Positions 38,201 through 42,765 of a stretch of DNA of 42,765 nt are shown piece by piece; positions within the stretch are counted from its first letter, which is position 1; the number at the start of each line of letters is the position of its first letter. Location: positions 1 through 42,765 of the forward strand of contig NZ_JACJSD010000056.1 of the NCBI RefSeq assembly GCF_014697615.1, given 5' to 3'. The notes below the pieces were generated by a model that was given only the letters and a program-made list of their open reading frames with translations, had not been told where the DNA came from and made no database searches. The translations under genes were made by a program, and so were the position numbers. The stretch comes from Nostoc sp. FACHB-280 (GTDB lineage: Bacteria; Cyanobacteriota; Cyanobacteriia; Cyanobacteriales; Nostocaceae).

Positions 38201-38414
38201 TGGCAGAAATTCTTAAAGCGACTGCGAAGTTAGTCAGTAACAATTGAAAGGCAAATGCCATTAAGACACCAGCCACTAATGCAACTAAAAATTTAGGCCC
38301 AGAAAAAACCACAGATGCTTGTTCTGGAGTTAGTATTTCTTGCACTTCGGTTATGGCTGCTAATCCATTATTCAGCCAATGCCATCCTAAAGAATTTTCG
38401 ACAATTTGAAGCAT
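35295..38414 (-). CDS. Large membrane protein with seven repeated helical units
   Basis: 1039 residues, ATG start. Three N-terminal membrane segments (~41-62, 97-117, 122-145) separated by an acidic DDSSSSDDESLGD loop precede a long soluble region (~165-985), then a C-terminal Ala-rich hydrophobic segment (~1005-1035). The soluble region has seven units of ~95-100 residues. The later ones share 'YLRNTNKEELNPEGIRRD', 'DPRAGxxALRDRLSQ(V/F)DR' and '(T/L)V.LLSQRxDLSEE.VN.I..Q'; the first two are more divergent. No enzyme motif is seen. Such proteins are sometimes labelled MFS transporters in databases, which the sequence does not support. It may be a membrane-anchored scaffold; function unknown. 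Confidence 0.88.
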   Translation of the reverse strand: MLQIVENSLGWHWLNNGLAAITEVQEILTPEQASVVFSGPKFLVALVAGVLMAFAFQLLLTNFAVALRISATNDDSSSSDDESLGDTIRKVENKVGFWALISATIALFIASFFAVKLSLIDSAFLGAIIGVVIWSAYFSIVVWFGSSTVGSLIGAVANTANSGIKALMGTATSAIGANFSKQQMVSTAEDITAAVRRELTSGFDVGSIQNTLQTSLGNLQRPQLDLPNIRKQFDQIFGDINWQSLPDNLTQNFNRQTFVDLISDRTDFSKADVNKIADQLEAAWNQTLARRNPAQQVINLITSATPEELQSDELGDRLQELVTVGGNGNGNNGGISKAIQTGLTAALPVVLERVNVSDIDVNKITNQLQKLKDKVQDLDIENISHQLQETLEKTTQGRGGSSNSNYRQDVESYIQNSLPWHFNRITIKDEFRDVIYDPQADAETMRRELEGFNQEEFANLLIRRSDISEARVKEIAQQMEEIRQEVLATLQQAEVKDKSQDLRNRIENYLRSTSKEELKPEAVERDFSKLLTELNANFDDLNERFQGLTRDVLLQVLQQRQDFSDEEANNLLDNLESVRDSVLNQLQEQATTQTENLRQRVEDYLQNTNKEELNPEGIRRDFSTLLQDPQAGFNLLRQRLSQFDRDTLVSLLSQRQDLNEDEVNQIIDQLESVRNNILQTPQVVADKAKEQYEQTTTQIAEYLRNTNLEELDPEGIRQDLEKLLVDPREGISAIRDRLSQVDRETLVKLVSQRGDLSEEQVERLIDQVQEAITNIIKAPRRLANRTVQQVVDFERNLEDYLRHTNKEELNPDSIKRDLQLLLRDPRAGVGSLSDRLSQVDRSTIVALLSQREDISEEDVNRIADQILSARDVVVKQYRQIQQSVQSATERVRNRIRNYLNSLNRPELDYEGIRHDFAKLFDDPQAGFEALRDRLSQFDRDTLVAVLSSREDISQEDANRIINQIESARDSVLQRAERIQQITKERLHSIQHQAKKQAEETKKTVANAAWWLFGTALTSLVASAIAGAIAVTGLTISAIG

Positions 38415-38555
38415 AGTATTTTCTCATTCATGCTCATTAAATGCCAGTTAATTTGCAAACAACTGGCTACTTCCTACGCTAAGTACCAAATTCTTTAGCT
38501 GACACTTTCTTAGGGGGTAAAGTCTGTTTCCGAAAGTCGTAGTTTTATAGGAGGC

Positions 38556-38610
38556 GGAGAAGTCAAAAGTAAAAAGGCAAAAGTCAAAGGTATTTTTCAT
38601 TTTTGCCTTA
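38556..38610 (+). repeat. Dispersed AAAAGTC-type repeat, copy 2
   Basis: It reads GAAGTCAAAAGTAAAAAGGC and ends TTCATTTTTGCCT, about 50 of 55 bases the same as 20775-20830. The 21-bp array begins two bases after it. Confidence 0.85.
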
Positions 38611-38611
38611 T

Positions 38612-38758
38612 CGACATTGTGAATGTATGACCTGACATTAGCAATGTATCGCTTGACATTGCTAATGTATCGCTTGACATTGTGAATGTATCACCTGACA
38701 TTGCCAATGTATTGCCTGACATTGGCAATGTATCGCCTGACATTGTGAATGTATCGAC
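38612..38758. repeat. 21-bp tandem array, seven exact-length units
   Basis: The motif GACATT begins at 38613, 38634, 38655, 38676, 38697, 38718 and 38739, exactly 21 bp apart. The consensus is TGACATTGNNAATGTATCGCC, with a dyad ACATTGNNAATGT whose two central positions vary (TG, CT, CC, GC), while the arms are almost fixed. On the minus strand it is open throughout as a 7-codon repeat (MSGDTLA-like). Confidence 0.95.
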
Positions 38759-38838
38759 TAACTCTAAAAGATTTGTGTGTACACAGTAGCGCCTTTTAGG
38801 AAAGGGAAACTGGGAGGGAGAGGTTTGTCAAATTCCAG

Positions 38839-40389
38839 TTAAATCACTAAAGGTTCTAGTTGATAATTGTGCCAGTGGCGTTGATACCATTCGGCGACTA
38901 AAGGTCGGACAATAAATTTAGGACGACCTTCGCCTGTGACATCAATTCGCAAGCAGGAGTAAGGACGGCGTTTTTCCGAACCATGACCGTTACGACCAAC
39001 AAACAAATGCGATCGCGCAATTAATTGATTTCCCTCAACTAAATCAGCGCCTTCAGTTCGTTGTCGCCGCAAACTAAACCCACTTCCGCCACACACAATC
39101 CAGTTAATCGCAGAGTCTGCATGTCCAGTGTTATATGTTTGCAAATATTCTAAACAATGAGCATGGCCGTTTAATACCAAATCTACTACAGCACGACCTT
39201 GAGTTACATCACCTACTGTTTCCGCTACTGCGTTGAAAACTTCACGCAAGCGACTACGAATCGCTAATGTTTGTGCTTGTTGCCATTTAGTTGCTTCCGT
39301 AACATAAGGAGGATGATGGAAATAAACTACCCTTCCCCGCACTTGGGAATTCTGCCAAGATGCGATTAATCTTTGTTTTAGCCATTCCAACTGTTCTACA
39401 TCGGTGTGGGTTGCTTGTTGCGGCGCTAATTGTTTGTCAATATCAACTACTAATTCTTCAATTTGCGACAACTTGACGTATAAATCATCCAGATGTTCGG
39501 CTTCGTGGGGATTATCTGGATTCAACTTGCTGGATGTTTCTAGAATTTGCTGTTTTTCTTGTTCAAATTCCTGGCGACGTTGTTCTAAGTTTTTCCGTTG
39601 TGCGTCGCCTTCTGCGGTTTGGGGGAGTGATGGCGGATCGTTGAAGGTATTGGAATCTAAAGCAAAGAAGTCAATCCCACCATAACGAAAACTATAATAA
39701 CGATTTGGCAGACGAGTAAATTTTCCCGGCTGGTAGGACAAACAGCAACCTGTATCTGTTTTGGCGGTGTAGTATGTGTCTAAATGTCGGTCTAAATCAC
39801 CAGGAAACTTCAACCCGTTGAGATAATCAAGAAATGCTTTGGCGTAAGCGTCGCCTGTTCCTGAACCATGTAAACCAACATCCATATCGAGGCGCGATCG
39901 CAATAACCGACGAATTGGTAATGTTGTAACTGATAGCAAGTTAAAGACTAGGGGTAAATCGTAATAATCGTGATTTCCCGGTACAGGCAAAATCGGTACA
40001 CGAAAAGTCATCTTGTCGTAGGCAATTTTTTTAGGAAAATCTCCACCGACAAGATATTCTTTGTAAGGCCGAATAAAGTTTTGCTGATAATACTCACTTG
40101 ACCCCACTAAATAAATGACATCGCCTGTATGCAGCATAAAACGACAGTCATTGAGATGAGGTAATGTAAGTTCCGCTACTTGCCTTTGGGGGTTTTGTCC
40201 CCCATGTCTCCCTGAACCGCTATCTCCGACTACCAAAAACGAAAATTCAGGATTATCGGCTTGACCATCTTCCAATACCAAGTGAGTTTGGTCTATACCG
40301 CGCCTTTTCATTACAGGATCTTGCCAGCGGACTCGCTGGTTCATCTTCTGAATTTTTTTAGCGATCGCCGGATCAGAAACAAGCTTCAA
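38839..40389 (-). CDS. Calcineurin-like metallophosphoesterase
   Basis: 516 residues. The frame starts with TTG 40389, preceded by GAGGAG (40399-40404); a later ATG at 40344 is the alternative. Two-metal phosphoesterase motifs appear in order: FLVVGDSGSGRHGG, MLHTGDVIYLVG, PVPGNHDYYD, VVYFHHPPY and LVLNGHAHCLEY, with a large insert between the GNHD and HHPPY blocks containing a coiled coil (AEGDAQRKNLEQRRQEFEQE). The substrate cannot be read from sequence. The gene is 27 bp after a lipid kinase on the same strand, which suggests an operon. Confidence 0.9.
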   Translation of the reverse strand: MKLVSDPAIAKKIQKMNQRVRWQDPVMKRRGIDQTHLVLEDGQADNPEFSFLVVGDSGSGRHGGQNPQRQVAELTLPHLNDCRFMLHTGDVIYLVGSSEYYQQNFIRPYKEYLVGGDFPKKIAYDKMTFRVPILPVPGNHDYYDLPLVFNLLSVTTLPIRRLLRSRLDMDVGLHGSGTGDAYAKAFLDYLNGLKFPGDLDRHLDTYYTAKTDTGCCLSYQPGKFTRLPNRYYSFRYGGIDFFALDSNTFNDPPSLPQTAEGDAQRKNLEQRRQEFEQEKQQILETSSKLNPDNPHEAEHLDDLYVKLSQIEELVVDIDKQLAPQQATHTDVEQLEWLKQRLIASWQNSQVRGRVVYFHHPPYVTEATKWQQAQTLAIRSRLREVFNAVAETVGDVTQGRAVVDLVLNGHAHCLEYLQTYNTGHADSAINWIVCGGSGFSLRRQRTEGADLVEGNQLIARSHLFVGRNGHGSEKRRPYSCLRIDVTGEGRPKFIVRPLVAEWYQRHWHNYQLEPLVI

Positions 40390-40416
40390 AACATTTTACT
40401 CCTCTATGATCATCAC

Positions 40417-41421
40417 TCACTGCACAGAAGATAACTCTGCCGCCTCCGCCTCAGTTTCTTGAGGATTTTTCAACTCAATGACTAAATTCGGCAATCCTTC
40501 CAGTTTTTCCGCGAGTTCAACTTCTTCTACCGTTGGTACAAATACTCGCAAACCTGCCGGGACACACTTCACTTCTATTGGTGTTGTGCCTACTATCTCG
40601 CCATCCAAGACAACTTTTTGTACTGGGTCAGTAGTGATTTTAAATTGTTTAGCGCGGAGATAGCCAATATCATCTCGTTCGGCTGCATTCCCAGAAGAAG
40701 CACTTTGAAATAAATGATATGTCGCAGCGATCGCGCCAGCTTTATTTACGGGAGCTACAATTGTGACATCAAGTAATCCATCATCATAAATTATTCCGCC
40801 TGGCCCTTGCGCCAAAACTGATGTCGGTGGTGCTGCGTTAGCAACTGTCACGGCTGCGGCAGTGGTTTTAATAATTTTTTCGTCTGTCTCAATTTCGACA
40901 TCAAAACTCTGTAATTCCCGTAACTGTTGGAGTCCTGCCAAGATGTAAGCAATAATTCCAAAGCGGTTTTTCGCTTCTCGGTTAGCTTTTTCTACAGTTT
41001 CCGCCTCAAAACCCACACCAGCGAGTAATATTAATGGGCGATCGTTGCAATAAGCTACATCTACATTGCGAGTTGCACCTTGTAAAATTGTTTGACAAGC
41101 TGCATCAATGGTGTCGGGAATACCTAAAGCATTGGCAAAGGCATTGGCTGTTCCCCGTGAAATAATGCCAAAGGGAATATTCGTATTAATGACTGCGGCT
41201 GCTGCTGCTGAAAGTGTACCATCACCACCAGAGGCAATAATTTCATCCACTCCGCGCTGAACTGCGTCATAAGCCAATTGATCAGCACCGACTTCTTCGG
41301 TTGTGAAATGAATATCTAAATCAATAGTTGGTTCTAATAATGCGCGAATCTCGATTAGTTCTTGTTCTGGGTTGCCTTGACCCGCTACTGGATTGAAAAT
41401 GAGGCAGGCGGAACGATTCAT
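40417..41421 (-). CDS. YegS/BmrU-type diacylglycerol or sphingolipid kinase family
   Basis: 334 residues from ATG 41421 (MNRSACLIFNPVAGQGNPEQ); the 17 earlier open codons are not family-like. The kinase N-lobe has NPVAGQGN; the nucleotide loop is IIASGGDGTLSAAAAAVI; PFGIISRGTANAFANALGIP is the family's third hallmark. The C-terminal beta-sandwich (YDDGLLDVTIVAP, then VVLDGEIVGTTPIEV) is complete. Members phosphorylate diacylglycerol or related lipids at the membrane. The phosphoesterase 27 bp downstream might act on a related phosphate, but that is inference. Confidence 0.92.
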   Translation of the reverse strand: MNRSACLIFNPVAGQGNPEQELIEIRALLEPTIDLDIHFTTEEVGADQLAYDAVQRGVDEIIASGGDGTLSAAAAAVINTNIPFGIISRGTANAFANALGIPDTIDAACQTILQGATRNVDVAYCNDRPLILLAGVGFEAETVEKANREAKNRFGIIAYILAGLQQLRELQSFDVEIETDEKIIKTTAAAVTVANAAPPTSVLAQGPGGIIYDDGLLDVTIVAPVNKAGAIAATYHLFQSASSGNAAERDDIGYLRAKQFKITTDPVQKVVLDGEIVGTTPIEVKCVPAGLRVFVPTVEEVELAEKLEGLPNLVIELKNPQETEAEAAELSSVQ

Positions 41422-41541
41422 AAAAGTTAAATTTAAGCAGCGATCGCTAACATACCAAAATATTCCTATCATTCCCAGATCATCTTGACTTCTCTCTGAC
41501 GACAGGTTGACTCATCTTCAGAAATAGGTAGTTGGTTGACC

Positions 41542-41574
41542 AGATCCCCGACTTCTTGAAGAAGTCGGGGATCT
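41542..41574. repeat. 33-bp palindrome, copy C
   Basis: AGATCCCCGACTTC and GAAGTCGGGGATCT are perfect arms around TTGAA. It matches copies A (17962) and B (25140) and, like them, lies in an intergenic space. Confidence 0.95.
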
Positions 41575-41836
41575 GACCACTGGCATTTTTTCAATTAAGG
41601 ACATACTTCAGTATTTTGCGGAACTAGCTGATACATAACTCACACTTAACTTTGCTTAAATGTCTTAACTGTCTCAATTTAATTACTTAAAGGTCTTAAA
41701 TTTCCTTGAATGTTTTTGCAAATACACAGAAAATGTATCAACGTAAAAACAAAAATTATTAATCATAAAAAAACAAAATTAAATATAAATTAAAAATAAA
41801 AATTTCCCACTAATAATATTTAAAGGAGTTCAAGAA
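41575..41836. other. AT-rich upstream region of the phytochelatin-synthase-like gene
   Basis: About 260 bp with no gene. Several CTTAAATGTCTTAA-like motifs (about 41652-41705) are repeated every 20 or so bases. An AAGGAG ribosome-binding site (41823-41828) lies eight bases before the start codon, stronger than most in this window. Confidence 0.6.
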
Positions 41837-42499
41837 ATGGATATTGATAATATAGGTCAGATTTCTAAAAGAGACTTAGAAATAATTCAACTACATCAAT
41901 TTCAACAACCTATTTATTGTTGCAACGTTACTGCGATCGCCTATGCTTTGACTGCACTAGGATATTTAACAACTGTCGATGAAATTTTCTATGCCACCCA
42001 ACTGCCCATCGCTTCAGTTTTAGATGATGGCATGACTTTAGCAGAAACTTACGACACTTGCAAAATATATATAGAAAGAAAAGGATTGCCTTTATCAATT
42101 CGGATGGATCATTTTGACAAGCCAAGTCTGACACTTGAAGCATTCATCCGAGAAGTTGAAACTGCTGTTTGTAATGAAAATGATGTCCACATTCTTAACT
42201 TCAATACTCGGATTGCTCATGAAAATCCTAGTTTAGAAGGTGGTCACTTCTCTTTACTAGCAGATTATGACCCCCAAACTCAAGAAGTCACCATTGCAGA
42301 TACCAATCCCAAGCGATATACAAGATTTTGGAAATGTCCAATTCAACGGATGTATACTGCTTGCGTAGACAAAGATTCCTCCTCAAATCGCTCTCGCGGG
42401 ATGATTGTACTCCGCAGATTAGAACCAGCCAAAACAGGTAACGGCGCACTTCATCCAGCCGAACTGGCTTTGAATGCTCTTCATGCAGAAAATAGCTGA
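41837..42499 (+). CDS. Phytochelatin synthase-like cysteine peptidase
   Basis: 220 residues, ATG start with AAGGAG. The papain-like triad of the phytochelatin synthase family can be placed: Cys28 or Cys29 in QQPIYCCNVTAIAYALTALG, His in EGGHFSLLADYD, and Asp in IADTNPKRYTRFWKCPI. The length fits the short bacterial forms (~220-240 residues) without the plant C-terminal Cys-rich domain. Bacterial members mainly hydrolyse glutathione or its conjugates, removing glycine; net phytochelatin synthesis is weak. No signal peptide. It stands alone, with a clear terminator after it. Confidence 0.82.
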   Translation: MDIDNIGQISKRDLEIIQLHQFQQPIYCCNVTAIAYALTALGYLTTVDEIFYATQLPIASVLDDGMTLAETYDTCKIYIERKGLPLSIRMDHFDKPSLTLEAFIREVETAVCNENDVHILNFNTRIAHENPSLEGGHFSLLADYDPQTQEVTIADTNPKRYTRFWKCPIQRMYTACVDKDSSSNRSRGMIVLRRLEPAKTGNGALHPAELALNALHAENS

Positions 42500-42548
42500 G
42501 TTTTTTTGTTAATCAATCCTCCTGAAAGTATCACAGAAACAGCACTTT

Positions 42549-42580
42549 AACTCCTTCATTTATGTGTGAAGGAGTTATTT
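42549..42580 (+). terminator. Rho-independent terminator after the phytochelatin-synthase-like gene
   Basis: AACTCCTTCA (42549-42558) is exactly complementary to TGAAGGAGTT (42567-42576), with an 8-nt loop, followed by ATTTT. Confidence 0.85.
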
Positions 42581-42765
42581 TCTATCCATAGCAGGTGAGA
42601 GGTTACAGGTGACAGGTGACAGATTTCAACTCCCTACCCTGAAGGGGTGACAAAGCGGCTGAAGCCGAGGAAATAAAAGATTGTGACCGTTTTGGGGTAA
42701 AAAAAGATAGGTCAGGTATTGTCAACAAGACCTATCAAATGATAATGTTACCTAAATTCTACCAA
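42581..42765. other. Right-edge spacer
   Basis: It contains an AGGTGAC heptamer tract (about 42596-42630) and no gene. The window ends within ordinary intergenic sequence. Confidence 0.5.

Larger units (their letters stand above)
38415..38838. other. Repeat-bearing spacer upstream of the 1039-residue gene
   Basis: 424 bp. Besides the array at 38612-38758 and the dispersed repeat at 38556-38610, it holds the promoter of the large membrane-protein gene near 38415-38550. The segment 38759-38838 follows the phosphoesterase stop on the minus strand and shows no clear terminator. Confidence 0.6.

Overview
The window reads as a chromosomal segment of a filamentous, probably heterocyst-forming cyanobacterium (Nostoc/Anabaena/Calothrix type). 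The evidence is the separate atpB-atpC pair, many HIP1 octamers (GCGATCGC), several heptanucleotide tandem-repeat tracts typical of Nostocales, insertion-sequence relics, and protein families common in that order. No rRNA, tRNA or CRISPR array was recognised.

Layout. 1-1045: nested relics of an IS630-like and an IS110-like transposase, ending 71 bp before atpB. 1117-3130: ATP synthase beta and epsilon genes and a clear terminator. 3309-5310: a toxin-antitoxin island with an orphan antitoxin, a beheaded PIN toxin, a frameshifted duplicate of a BrnA-like gene, an intact VapBC-like pair and an intact BrnTA pair, followed by a HIP1 array with a ~30-bp step. 5567-10187: two divergent AAA-like ATPases, one with a membrane segment, coiled coil and TPRs, the other with an N-terminal helix-turn-helix. 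10339-13606: a small exported protein, a large SPFH/band-7 membrane protein, and two tiny coiled-coil genes bracketed by 63-bp direct repeats. 13696-14704: a GNAT-like acetyltransferase and a Uma2 relic.

14708-24734 is a carbon-dissimilation cluster on the minus strand (xfp, gap, pyk, tal, ackA), interrupted by a plus-strand exported adenosine deaminase. Together these genes could turn sugar phosphates into acetyl-phosphate, glyceraldehyde-3-phosphate and pyruvate, with ATP made by acetate kinase and pyruvate kinase. 25275-29591 holds an IS630 relic, a small unknown gene, an exported seven-bladed propeller protein, panB, lepB and a charged-repeat zinc-ribbon-like protein. 29925-34814 holds metH, a small unknown gene and trxA. 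35295-41421 holds a 1039-residue membrane protein of seven repeated units, a metallophosphoesterase and a lipid kinase. 41837-42499 encodes a phytochelatin-synthase-like protein.

The most unusual features are non-coding or semi-coding repeats. Two unrelated-looking arrays (34330-34499 and 38612-38758) both step by 21 bp (two helical turns, seven codons) and both have CATT/AATG dyad cores. One of them runs into the last codons of trxA. A 57-bp palindromic intergenic-type repeat sits in frame inside metH. A 33-bp palindrome family recurs at three places.
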